Shown: positions 32,921 through 40,592 of the stretch, piece by piece
How the letters are laid out: every line of letters starts with the position of its first letter
Position numbering within the stretch: position 1 is the stretch's first letter
Source: Cryobacterium adonitolivorans
Lineage (GTDB): Bacteria > Actinomycetota > Actinomycetes > Actinomycetales > Microbacteriaceae
DNA: 64,000 nt
Direction: 5' to 3'
Assembly: GCF_004402695.1 (NCBI RefSeq)
Contig: NZ_SOFL01000033.1
Coordinates: 1 to 64,000 of the forward strand
Position numbers and translations under genes: made by a program
Notes under the pieces: generated by a model
Seen by the model: the letters and a program-made list of their open reading frames with translations, nothing else
Told to the model about the DNA's origin: nothing
Database searches by the model: none

Positions 32921-34020
32921 ACGGTGTACCTCCTTACTGTGGCGTGGTCGATGACGACGCCGAGACCCGGCACGGTGGGCACGAGCAGGTCGCCGTTGGC
33001 ATCGATGTCGAGCGGTTGCATGAAGAAGTCCCGCCGGTCCGGGGTCCAACCGGGCGGGTCGTAGGGAAACTCGAGGTACGGCCCGGCGTCGACGCCGGCC
33101 GCCACGTGCAGGTTGGCGAGCAGGCCGAGTCCGTTGCTCCAGGTGTGCGGGGTGAACAGGCGGTGCCTCAGGTTGGCCGACTCTGCCACTTGCCTGGCCC
33201 GGTACATTCCGACCGCGAGCACCACGTCGGGCTGGTAGATGTCGTACGCGTCGGCCTCGATCAGCGTGTTGAGCTCGGCCATGCTGCGCACCATCTCACC
33301 GGCGGCCACCTGAATGCCGGTGGCCGCGCGGATGCGCTGGGCGCCGGCCACGTCGGCCTGCGGCAGCGGCTCCTCCAGCCAGAGCACCCCGAGGTCGGTG
33401 AGCTCGTCGGCGATGCGGTGCACCTGGGCCAGCGGCAGTGCGGCCTCGATGTCGCCGCTCATCCGCCACATCTGGTTGAGGTCCACCATCAGGTCGAAGT
33501 CCTCGCCGACGGCCTCGCGGGTGGCGCGCACGGCGGCGATGCCCTGGGCGATCTGGTTGCGGGCAATGCGGATCTTCATGGCCTTGAACCCGCGTTCCCG
33601 GGCGGCCAGGGCCGAATCTGCCCTGGCGCCGGGAGCCTTCAATTCCCCGCAGGACGCGTAGACCGGCAGACGGTCTCGCGCCCCGCCGAAGAGCACGCTC
33701 ACCGGCAGGCCCGCGACCTGGCCGATGATGTCCCAGAGCGCGGCCTCCAGCGGCCAGTAGCGGCCGCCGTGGAAGTTGATGGTCTCCAACCGGCGTACCT
33801 GATTGAGGATCTGAAGCGGGTCGGTGCCGACGAACAGGTGCTCGTAGGCTTCGAACCCGTCCATCGTGTCGCCGGAGCCGAAACCGACCACGCCGGCATC
33901 GGTCTCAACTGTCACGAGGGTGGCCGGGAAGCTCGTGCGAGGGCTGGGGTCCCAGGCCGCGGTGAACGGTGGGTCGAGCGGCAGGATCAATCGCGTGAGC
34001 CGAATCGCTGTGATCTTCAT
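32917..34020 (-). CDS. Enolase-superfamily enzyme, mandelate-racemase group
   Basis: A 367-residue enolase-superfamily protein. I start it at ATG 34020 (MKITAIRLTRLILPL), just after the Fae-like gene. The three metal ligands are seen in MVDLNQMW, VLWLEEPLP and AAGEMVRS. The general bases are in FKAMKIRI (a K-x-R rather than K-x-K) and a D-His pair (IYQPDVV ... FTPHTWSNGLG), which places it in the mandelate-racemase group of dehydratases and racemases. A polyol-acid dehydratase or an epimerase acting on a carboxylate is possible. It sits between Fae and an aldehyde dehydrogenase. In some betaine operons an enzyme of this superfamily epimerises hydroxyproline betaine, a useful but unproven comparison. 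Confidence 0.82.
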   Translation of the reverse strand: MKITAIRLTRLILPLDPPFTAAWDPSPRTSFPATLVTVETDAGVVGFGSGDTMDGFEAYEHLFVGTDPLQILNQVRRLETINFHGGRYWPLEAALWDIIGQVAGLPVSVLFGGARDRLPVYASCGELKAPGARADSALAARERGFKAMKIRIARNQIAQGIAAVRATREAVGEDFDLMVDLNQMWRMSGDIEAALPLAQVHRIADELTDLGVLWLEEPLPQADVAGAQRIRAATGIQVAAGEMVRSMAELNTLIEADAYDIYQPDVVLAVGMYRARQVAESANLRHRLFTPHTWSNGLGLLANLHVAAGVDAGPYLEFPYDPPGWTPDRRDFFMQPLDIDANGDLLVPTVPGLGVVIDHATVRRYTV

Positions 34021-34046
34021 AGGGGTTCCTTGGGTGCGGCGGGCCG

Positions 34047-34556
34047 CTAAGCCTGCGGGGTGAAGAAGGGATTGACCGGGGAGTTTCTGGCAGCGATGAC
34101 CTCGTCGGTGCTCGGCAGCGCGAGAGCGCCGTTGTGCAGCGCGGTACGTACCGACAGCCGGTTGTTGGCGAACACCGTCTCGGCGTCGTCGGCGCCGGGA
34201 TTGACCCAGACCGCGGCGATGATGACGTGGGTGTCGGCCTGTTCCCGGGAGATGACGCCATCGGCGAGGGCATCCGCTACGCCGGCAGCGATACCGGCCT
34301 GGGCGGGACCCCAGATCATGACCCCGTGGGCGTCCGTCGCGGGGGCGGCCTTGGTGACGAACAAAGTGAGCGGTTTCACCGGGAGAGAGGGCCGCAGCAC
34401 CGCGACGAAGGGGACGTGCCCCTGGCTGGGGGTGGCGAGAGCGGTTGCCCACGCCACCCCCGCCGGCCCTTCACGGTGCCCGAAGACGGTGTTCACATGC
34501 GCGGCCGTGACGCCGTCGCCGATGAAGCTCTCGCCCAGCTGAAGGGGTTCGGGCAT
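34047..34556 (-). CDS. Formaldehyde-activating enzyme (Fae) homologue
   Basis: A 169-residue protein, the usual Fae length. The family pattern is clear: GESFIGDGVTAAHVNTV with the proposed catalytic His20, GPAGVAWATALATPSQGHVP, PVKPLTLFVTK, MIWGPAQAGIAAGVADALADGVI and the C-terminal ANNRLSVRTALHNG. In methylotrophs Fae joins formaldehyde to tetrahydromethanopterin in the cytoplasm. No H4MPT pathway gene is present here, and most Actinobacteria lack that cofactor. Its start overlaps the binding-protein stop (TAATG). This may be a Fae relative with another aldehyde or carrier, or a formaldehyde scavenger for demethylation reactions. Confidence 0.85.
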   Translation of the reverse strand: MPEPLQLGESFIGDGVTAAHVNTVFGHREGPAGVAWATALATPSQGHVPFVAVLRPSLPVKPLTLFVTKAAPATDAHGVMIWGPAQAGIAAGVADALADGVISREQADTHVIIAAVWVNPGADDAETVFANNRLSVRTALHNGALALPSTDEVIAARNSPVNPFFTPQA

Positions 34557-35503
34557 TAGATCAGGCCCTGCTCGGTGAGCCAGTCGTTGGCGATGACCTT
34601 GGGGTCTTCGCCGTCGACATCCGCCTTCGCGTTGAGGCCCTGCATGACCTCGGTGGTGAGCTTGTCTGACATCAGCGCCATCACGTCGGCGATTTCGGGG
34701 TGCTCGTCGAGCACGCTCTGCTTGAGCGTGAACGCGCCCTGGTAGACGGGGAAGAACTGCTCGTCGTCATCCATCACGACGAGGTCGAGGGCGGTGATCC
34801 GGCCGTCCGTCTGGAACACCTCGCCGAAGTTGCAGTCGTCGCCCTTCTGGGTGGCGGTGTAGATCACGCCCGTGTCGAGCATCGACACGTTCGAGTCGGG
34901 CACGTCGATGCCGTACGCGGCCTTGAGCCCCGGCCAGCCGTCGTCGCGGGTGGAAAACTCGCTTTCGATGCAGAAGGTCTGCTCCTCGACAGGGAGGTCG
35001 GCAATGTCGCTGAGTGAGGTGACGCCGAGCTCCTTGGCCTTGTCGGAGCGGATGGCGAACGCGTAGGTGTTGTTCAGCGGGGCCGGGTCGAGCCACGCGA
35101 TGCCGTTCTTCGCGTCGGCCTCCTTGGTGGCGGCAAACTGGGCTTCGGCGCCCTGCACCGGGGCGGTGTTGCCGTTGTAGGTGATCCACGACGTGCCGGA
35201 GTACTCCCAGTAGCCGAGGAAATCGTCGCTCTCGAGGGCGGAACGCACGTTGGCCGAGCCGACGACCTTGATGTTGGCCTCGGTGTCCGCGCCGTGCGCG
35301 TTGAGCAGGTCGCTGGTGAGGTAGGCGAGGATGAACTGCTCGGAGAAGTCCTTCGCTCCGATGGTCCCCGTCAGACCCTTGAGCTCGCTGCCCTGGGATC
35401 CGGCGGCGGCGGCGCTGCCGTCGCCGGCACCTGAGCAGGCGGTGAGCGCCAGGGCGCCGATGGCCGCGACGGCCAGCAGGGGTAGGGCGGTGGTCTTTTT
35501 CAT
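34556..35503 (-). CDS. Glycine-betaine/choline-type ABC substrate-binding lipoprotein
   Basis: A 315-residue binding protein with AAGGAG before ATG 35503 and a lipoprotein signal with lipobox LTAC (LALTACSG). The mature part reads TIGAKDFSEQFILAYLTSDLL and GYWEYSGTSWITY, then AIRSDKAKELGVTSLSDIA and GRITALDLVVMDDDEQFFPV, typical of the OpuCC/ProX/OsmF quaternary-amine binding family. The ligand-cage residues cannot be confirmed by eye. It follows the two permeases and the ATPase, forming a complete importer. The coupling of a betaine importer to a catabolic gene set suggests that the compound is eaten and not only stored for osmotic balance. Confidence 0.9.
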   Translation of the reverse strand: MKKTTALPLLAVAAIGALALTACSGAGDGSAAAAGSQGSELKGLTGTIGAKDFSEQFILAYLTSDLLNAHGADTEANIKVVGSANVRSALESDDFLGYWEYSGTSWITYNGNTAPVQGAEAQFAATKEADAKNGIAWLDPAPLNNTYAFAIRSDKAKELGVTSLSDIADLPVEEQTFCIESEFSTRDDGWPGLKAAYGIDVPDSNVSMLDTGVIYTATQKGDDCNFGEVFQTDGRITALDLVVMDDDEQFFPVYQGAFTLKQSVLDEHPEIADVMALMSDKLTTEVMQGLNAKADVDGEDPKVIANDWLTEQGLI

Positions 35504-35567
35504 GGCGGTGCTCCTTGTGATTGCGGTGTGGGTGCAGCGGGAGGAGGGTGAGTCGCGGGGGAGCCGG

Positions 35568-36359
35568 TCAGGTGCCGCGGGGGCGCAGGACGTCTTCGGC
35601 CAGACCGGCCACCCAGTCGATGAGCAGGGCGATGCAGGCCACGAACACGGCGCCGGTGATCAAGACCGGAAAGCGTTGCAGCTTGAGTCCGTTCACGATC
35701 ATGTCGCCGAGGCCGCCGGCGTTGATGAAAGTGGCCACGGTGGCCACGCCCACGCAGAAGACGAGTGCGGTGCGCAGGCCGGCCAGGATCACCGGCACGG
35801 CCAGGGGCAGTTCGATGCGAAACAGCACCTGGTTGCGGGTCATCCCCATGCCGGTGGCGGCCTCGACGATCTTCTCGTCGACCTGCTCGATGCCGGCCAG
35901 GGTGTTGCGCAGCACCGGCAGGAAGGAGTAGATCACCAGGGCGACCAGTGCCGTGAGGTAGCCGGTCTGCCAGACGATCGCGAGCAGGATGATCACGCCG
36001 ATGGCCGGGGTCGCCTGACCGATGTTCGCCAGACCCAGCACTGCGCCACGGAGCACGCGATTGCGGGTGCGGCTGAGAAGAATCCCGGCCGGGATGGCCA
36101 ACACCGCCACGAGCGCGGACGCCACCAGGGTCAGCCCCAGGTGCTCTCGGATGCGCAAGCTGATGTACCCCCAGTTCAGCGTGCGCTGCTCGATCGAGTC
36201 CAACGGCAGGCTGGCCACCCAGAGCAGCAGGCCGACGAGCACCAGCACGACAACCACCGGGGTGGCGACGCGGGTGAGCAGCAGCCGCACCCGGGCGTTG
36301 CGTGAGGGTTGCGGCGGGCGGATGACCGTCTGCAGCTCTGTAACGGTGTGCACGACCAT
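35568..36359 (-). CDS. Quaternary-amine ABC permease, longer partner
   Basis: A 263-residue permease of the OpuCB/OpuCD type, with six hydrophobic segments after a polar start of ~35 residues. The loop VDEKIVEAATGMGMTRNQVLFRIELP is the ATPase-contact motif of this family. It starts 2 bases after the ATPase stop, and the binding-protein gene follows 64 bases later. It forms a heterodimer with the permease encoded at 37410-38075. Confidence 0.9.
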   Translation of the reverse strand: MVVHTVTELQTVIRPPQPSRNARVRLLLTRVATPVVVVLVLVGLLLWVASLPLDSIEQRTLNWGYISLRIREHLGLTLVASALVAVLAIPAGILLSRTRNRVLRGAVLGLANIGQATPAIGVIILLAIVWQTGYLTALVALVIYSFLPVLRNTLAGIEQVDEKIVEAATGMGMTRNQVLFRIELPLAVPVILAGLRTALVFCVGVATVATFINAGGLGDMIVNGLKLQRFPVLITGAVFVACIALLIDWVAGLAEDVLRPRGT

Positions 36360-36361
36360 GG

Positions 36362-37417
36362 TCAGGCCGTCGCCGTCGTGCTGGCGGATGCTGCGGGGGC
36401 GAGGGGAACCTCGGCCCCGAGCACTGCCGAGATGCGGTCGATGCTGAGCGAGCCGATCGGCGTGCCGCGGGCATCCGTCACGGTGAGAGCCGGGAGGCCG
36501 GTGAGCACGAGGGAGTCGAGCGCGTCGCGGAGGGTGCCGTCGGCGCTGATCGTGAGGGGACCGCCGGCGGAGGCGCTGACCGGGCCGAGCCGGGCTTCGA
36601 GGACCGGGATCAGGGCGAGTCGTTTGAGGGCGGCGCCGTGGCCGATGAAGGAGGCAACGTAGTCGTTCGCCGGGCTGGTGAGGATGTTGGCGGGGGTGTC
36701 GAACTGTTCGATCTGGCTACGGTCGCTGAGCACGGCGATGCGGTCGCCGAGCCGGATGGCTTCGTCGAAGTCGTGGGTGACGAAGATGATGGTCTTGCCC
36801 ATCGTCTCCTGCAGACGCAGGAACTCGGCCTGCAGCTTCTCGCGGGTGATCGGGTCGGTGGCGCCGAACGGTTCGTCCATCAGCATCACGGGCGGGTCGG
36901 CGGCCAGTGCGCGGGCGACGCCGACGCGTTGCTGTTGCCCGCCGGAGAGTTGTTTGGGGTAGCGGTTGGCGAAGTCGGCCGGGTTCAGCTCCACGGTGCT
37001 GAGCAGTTCGTCTACGCGGTCGCTGATTTTAGCCTTGGTCCAGCCGAGCAGCTTGGGCACCACGGCGATGTTCTCCGCGATGGTCATGTGCGGGAACAGG
37101 CCGATCTGCTGGATCACGTAGCCGATGTGGCGGCGCAGCTCGTTGGGGTCCAGGGACAGCACGTCGCGGCCGTCGATGCGGATGGAACCGCTTGAGGGTT
37201 CGATGATGCGGTTGATCATCTTCATGGTGGTGGTCTTGCCGCAGCCGCTCGGGCCGACGAACATGATCAGTTCGCCGGGCTGGGCGACCATGGAGAAGTT
37301 GTCGACGGCGGGCACCGGGTGGTGCGGGTAGGTCTTGCTTACGGCGTCGAGCACGATTTCGGCGCCGCTGGTCTTGCGGGCGATCTGGGTGATGGTGGTG
37401 TCGGTTGACTCAGGCAC
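36362..37417 (-). CDS. Quaternary-amine ABC transporter ATPase with CBS domain
   Basis: A 351-residue ATPase. Walker A is GPSGCGKTT, the Q-loop region YVIQQIGLFPHM, the signature LSGGQQQR, Walker B VMLMDEPFGATD and the switch His FVTHD. The C-terminal part (about 260-340) has the shape of one CBS domain (LTVTDARGTPIGSLSIDRIS), the osmosensing module of OpuA-type ATPases. That domain normally ties transport to ionic strength. It overlaps the upstream permease gene by 8 bases. Of the four transport genes it is the clearest evidence for the OpuA/OpuC class. Confidence 0.93.
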   Translation of the reverse strand: MPESTDTTITQIARKTSGAEIVLDAVSKTYPHHPVPAVDNFSMVAQPGELIMFVGPSGCGKTTTMKMINRIIEPSSGSIRIDGRDVLSLDPNELRRHIGYVIQQIGLFPHMTIAENIAVVPKLLGWTKAKISDRVDELLSTVELNPADFANRYPKQLSGGQQQRVGVARALAADPPVMLMDEPFGATDPITREKLQAEFLRLQETMGKTIIFVTHDFDEAIRLGDRIAVLSDRSQIEQFDTPANILTSPANDYVASFIGHGAALKRLALIPVLEARLGPVSASAGGPLTISADGTLRDALDSLVLTGLPALTVTDARGTPIGSLSIDRISAVLGAEVPLAPAASASTTATA

Positions 37418-38075
37418 GGAGACCCCTCGAGGTTGTGTAGCGGGTGATGTAGACGAAGACGGCGTCGATGATGAGCGCCAGGACGATCACGCCCAGGGTG
37501 CCGGTGAGGGCGAAGTTGAGGGCGTTGACGGAGCCGAGGGAGGAGAGGCCCTGGAAGATGAACTGGCCCAGGCCCGGCCCGGCCACGTAGGCGGCGATGG
37601 CGGCGATGCCCACGGTGAGCTGGGCGGCCACCCGGATGCCGGTGAGGATGACCGGCCAGGCCATCGGCAGTTGCACGGTGAAGAGCACCTGCGCCGGGCT
37701 CATGCCCATCCCCGTCGCGGATTCCATCACGGCCGGCGGCACCTCGCGAAGGCCCACAACCGTGTTGCGCACGATGGGTAGCAGCGAGTACATCACCAGG
37801 GCGATCACGGTGGGAACCCAGCCGAGGCCGAAGGTGGGGATGAGCAGGGCCAGCATGGCCAACGACGGGATCGTCAGGGCGACCCCGGCGGCGGCGATGG
37901 TGACCGACCGGGGGACGGGCTTGTTCCAGACGAGCATGCCCAGGCCCACTCCGATGATGGTGCCGAGGGCCAGCGCGATGGCGACCACCGTGATGTGTTC
38001 GACGACGAGGCCGATGATGTCGTTCCAGCGGGAGATCCAAAACGCCGCCAGCTTGCTGAAATCAAATTGAGTCAC
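37410..38075 (-). CDS. Quaternary-amine ABC permease, first gene of the operon
   Basis: A 221-residue permease with six hydrophobic segments. The GTG at 38075 is taken as start because GAAGGAGGT lies 7 bases ahead; the ATG at 38093 would be upstream of that site. The loop LREVPPAVMESATGMGMSPAQVLF matches the family. It is the first gene of the minus-strand operon and divergent from the IclR regulator. The 141-base gap between them holds a CACAAC-GTTGTG palindrome. Confidence 0.9.
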   Translation of the reverse strand: MTQFDFSKLAAFWISRWNDIIGLVVEHITVVAIALALGTIIGVGLGMLVWNKPVPRSVTIAAAGVALTIPSLAMLALLIPTFGLGWVPTVIALVMYSLLPIVRNTVVGLREVPPAVMESATGMGMSPAQVLFTVQLPMAWPVILTGIRVAAQLTVGIAAIAAYVAGPGLGQFIFQGLSSLGSVNALNFALTGTLGVIVLALIIDAVFVYITRYTTSRGLRA

Positions 38076-38169
38076 CGATTTCACCTCCTTCACTCTTCGT
38101 TGAGTTGACGCCGTTCAGTCGTTGAAGCGGCGGGTCGATGTGATGAGATTACGACAGAGTTCTCGGTAT

Positions 38170-38185
38170 CACAACAAGGGTTGTG
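38170..38185. promoter_or_regulatory. Inverted repeat, candidate IclR operator
   Basis: CACAAC (38170-38175), AAGG, GTTGTG (38180-38185): perfect 6-base arms in the divergent region between the ten-gene operon and its IclR gene. IclR proteins bind such short palindromes as dimers of dimers. The position would control both directions. Confidence 0.5.
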
Positions 38186-38216
38186 TAAATGGCAACCAAC
38201 GGCCTATTGTCGTGCC

Positions 38217-39089
38217 ATGACTCTCACCGGCGATGAATCGAGCTCCAGGCGGCCGCGGCGCAACTCCGCGGGCCTGCGTCGAGACCTTGAGCTGCTCGAG
38301 GTGCTCGGTTCCGCCGAGGCCGAGACCGCCGGTGGACTCGGCGTTGTGCGGGTGGCCGAGCTGGTGGGCCGCGACAAGGGGATGGTGTCGCGCACGCTGG
38401 CGACCCTGGCCGAGGCGGGCCTGGTCTCCCGTGACCCCGTCACCCAGACCTACCAGCTGGGCTACCAGCTGTACGCGCTGGCCGCCCGCACGCTGGAGTC
38501 CCGGTTGGTGCGGGCATCCGTGCCGTACCTGCGACGGCTGGTGACGGCCACCCGGGAAACCACCAACCTGTGCGTGTTGCGCGGGGGAAATGTGCTCACC
38601 ATCGCCAGCGAAATGAGCGAGTACGCGTTTCGCGGGGTCGGCTGGCTGGGCGTGAGCACCGCGGCCTGGCAAACCTCGTCGGGTCGGGTGCTGGTGAGCG
38701 ACTGGGCGGAGGAGGACCTGCGCCGCTGGTACGAAGCACACGGCCACGATGCGGCCGTGATCGGCCCGGCGCCGGGTCTGCGCGAAGGGCTCGGCGCGGC
38801 TGTGCCGACGTCGGCGGGCCTCAGGCCGCCGGCGGTGACCGACTTCACGAGCCTCAAGAGCGAGATGCGTCGCATCCGCCAGCGCGGCTACGCCGTGGTC
38901 GACGAGGAGTTCGAGACGGGCGTCGTTGGCGTTTCGGCCCCGGTCTACGACTTTCGCCAGACCATCGTGGCCGCCATCAACGTGAGCGCCCCCAAGCCCC
39001 GCATGGGCGCCCACCTCGATGAGGCCGGTGCCCTCACTGCCCGCGTGGCTGCCGAGCTCTCCGCCCAGCTCGGCGCGCCCTCCCGCTGA
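38217..39089 (+). CDS. IclR-family regulator of the Fae-containing operon
   Basis: A 290-residue regulator. I start at ATG 38217, dropping a 12-residue extension. The winged helix is at ~20-90 (VRVAELVGRDKGMVSRTLATLAEAGLV) and the effector domain at ~105-280 (TTNLCVLRGGNVLTI, SEMRRIRQRGYAVVDEEFETGVVGVSAPVYD). IclR effectors are usually the pathway substrate or an intermediate. Its divergent position with an operator-like palindrome makes it the likely controller of the operon at 27650-38075. The stop is 33 bases from the corA stop on the other strand. Confidence 0.92.
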   Translation: MTLTGDESSSRRPRRNSAGLRRDLELLEVLGSAEAETAGGLGVVRVAELVGRDKGMVSRTLATLAEAGLVSRDPVTQTYQLGYQLYALAARTLESRLVRASVPYLRRLVTATRETTNLCVLRGGNVLTIASEMSEYAFRGVGWLGVSTAAWQTSSGRVLVSDWAEEDLRRWYEAHGHDAAVIGPAPGLREGLGAAVPTSAGLRPPAVTDFTSLKSEMRRIRQRGYAVVDEEFETGVVGVSAPVYDFRQTIVAAINVSAPKPRMGAHLDEAGALTARVAAELSAQLGAPSR

Positions 39090-39122
39090 CCCGCCGACCA
39101 GGGGTGCTGCCCAGCAACGCCC

Positions 39123-40181
39123 CTACAACCACTTCCGCCGCTTGAAAATCCCCCACAGCCCCAACCCCATCAGCCCCATCGCCGCGACCGCCACCGGGTA
39201 CCCGAACTGCCAGTGCAGCTCCGGCATGTTGTCGAAGTTCATCCCGTAGATTGTGCCCACCAGCGTTGGCGCGAAGAGGATCGCCGCCCAGGAGGAGATC
39301 TTCTTCACCTCCTCGTTCTGCGCCAAACCCACCTCCGACAACCGGCGGGTCTCCTCGTTCTGGGCCAGGCCGGCCTCCGAGAGTCGGCGCATCTCGTCGT
39401 TCTGCTGCTGCGTCACCAGGGTGGCGTGCACGGTGAGTGCGTTCTCCAGTAGTGCCCGGAATGACGCGGCGTGCTCGGTGACTCGCAGCACGTGGTCGAG
39501 CACGTCCCGGAACGAGCGCTGCAGCTCCACATCCACCTGGTACTTTTCCGAACCGCGCAGCAGTGCCTCGAGCATGCCGCGCAGCGGCCCGGTGGCGCGC
39601 TGGAAGTCGATCACCTCGCTGAGCAGTTCGTAGATGCGCCGGGACACCGACGGGTCGCCGCCAAACAGTTGGTTCTCGATCTCGTCGATGTCGTTCTCCA
39701 GCCCGGCGACCACCGGAGCGTACGCGTCCACGACCTCGTCGAGCACGGCGTGCAGAACGGCCTCTGGCCCGAGCGCGAGCAGGGCCGGGTTCGACTCCAT
39801 CCGCCGGCGCACGTTGGCCAGGTCGGGGTTCTCGGCGTGCCGCACGGTCACGACGAACCCGGGCCCGATGAACACGTTCACCTCGCCGAACTCCACACGC
39901 TCCTCGGCGTCGAGGTACCAGGCCGGCCGCAGCACGACGAAGAGGGTGTCGCCGAACCGCTCCAGCTTGGCCCGCTGGTGGCCTTTGAGCGCGTCTTCCA
40001 CGGCGAGCGGATGCAGCGAAAATTCGTCGGCGACGCCGCGGATCTCGTTCGCATCGGGCCGGTACAGCCCGATCCAGGCCATCCCCTCGCACTCGCGCAA
40101 CTGCTGGTACGTCTCGTCGAGGCTCTGCGGGCTCGACGTGCGCTGCCCGGTCACGTAGATGCCGTTGTCGATGAGTGCCAT
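39123..40181 (-). CDS. corA: CorA-type Mg2+/divalent-cation channel
   Basis: A 352-residue CorA protein. The ATG at 40181 follows GGAGTAGGA. The cytoplasmic funnel (~1-285) includes a coiled part with a 14-residue tandem repeat (NDEMRRLSEAGLAQ, NEETRRLSEVGLAQ, NEEVKK...). TM1 is at ~290-312, the selectivity motif GMN at ~313-315 in YGMNFDNMPE, TM2 at ~325-343, and the basic tail ends KRRKWL. It forms a homopentamer for Mg2+ or Co2+ uptake. This is the only intact copy; fragments of its 3' part occur at 27536, 57841, 59290 and 61040, all on the minus strand. Confidence 0.95.
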   Translation of the reverse strand: MALIDNGIYVTGQRTSSPQSLDETYQQLRECEGMAWIGLYRPDANEIRGVADEFSLHPLAVEDALKGHQRAKLERFGDTLFVVLRPAWYLDAEERVEFGEVNVFIGPGFVVTVRHAENPDLANVRRRMESNPALLALGPEAVLHAVLDEVVDAYAPVVAGLENDIDEIENQLFGGDPSVSRRIYELLSEVIDFQRATGPLRGMLEALLRGSEKYQVDVELQRSFRDVLDHVLRVTEHAASFRALLENALTVHATLVTQQQNDEMRRLSEAGLAQNEETRRLSEVGLAQNEEVKKISSWAAILFAPTLVGTIYGMNFDNMPELHWQFGYPVAVAAMGLMGLGLWGIFKRRKWL

Positions 40182-40538
40182 GGTCCTACTCCGTCGTTCG
40201 GTCGACGAGAGCACGTGAGTAGGCCTGAGGCGGCCGAGGCGTGTCAGAAACGACGGCACACCAAAGGCCACCTCGCAAAGGAGGTTCAGTAGCGCGCCAC
40301 CCCAGCGCGGTGCCCGGCCTAGAAGGTCAGGGCGAAAACGACACCCGCGGAGGGAGTGGAGCGCGGACTATCACCAGCCATGGCCGCTCACCCGCCTTCG
40401 ATCGAAGATTGTCGTGGCCCTGCCTGGGCCTTGGATACCGTAGCACTTCGTGGGCAAGAAGCCTCCCAGCCAACGCCGGTGTGAGCAGGCCGCGTGACCA
40501 GCGCCTCGTGGTGTCGCGCACGATCAACAGAAGCGCAA
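40182..40538. other. Intergenic region upstream of corA
   Basis: No gene is supported. On the minus strand it would give a leader for corA with a small hairpin ACCTC-CTTTGC-GAGGT near 40270-40290. I could not match it to a known magnesium riboswitch. Confidence 0.4.
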
Positions 40539-40574
40539 AGGCTACCCGCGGTGACAATCCACCGGGGGCAGCCT
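40539..40574 (-). terminator. Terminator of the galactonate operon
   Basis: On the minus strand AGGCTGCCCCCGGTG, a 6-base loop, then CACCGCGGGTAGCCT forms a stem of 13 pairs out of 15, followed by TTT. It lies 18 bases after the MFS stop, the last gene of the dgo operon. Confidence 0.7.
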
Positions 40575-40592
40575 CTGCCGTTTGCAACGTGC

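Noticed and set aside
40182..40538. Magnesium riboswitch in the corA leader
   Set aside because: Only a small hairpin is present. The conserved core of the M-box is not visible, so the claim is not supported.
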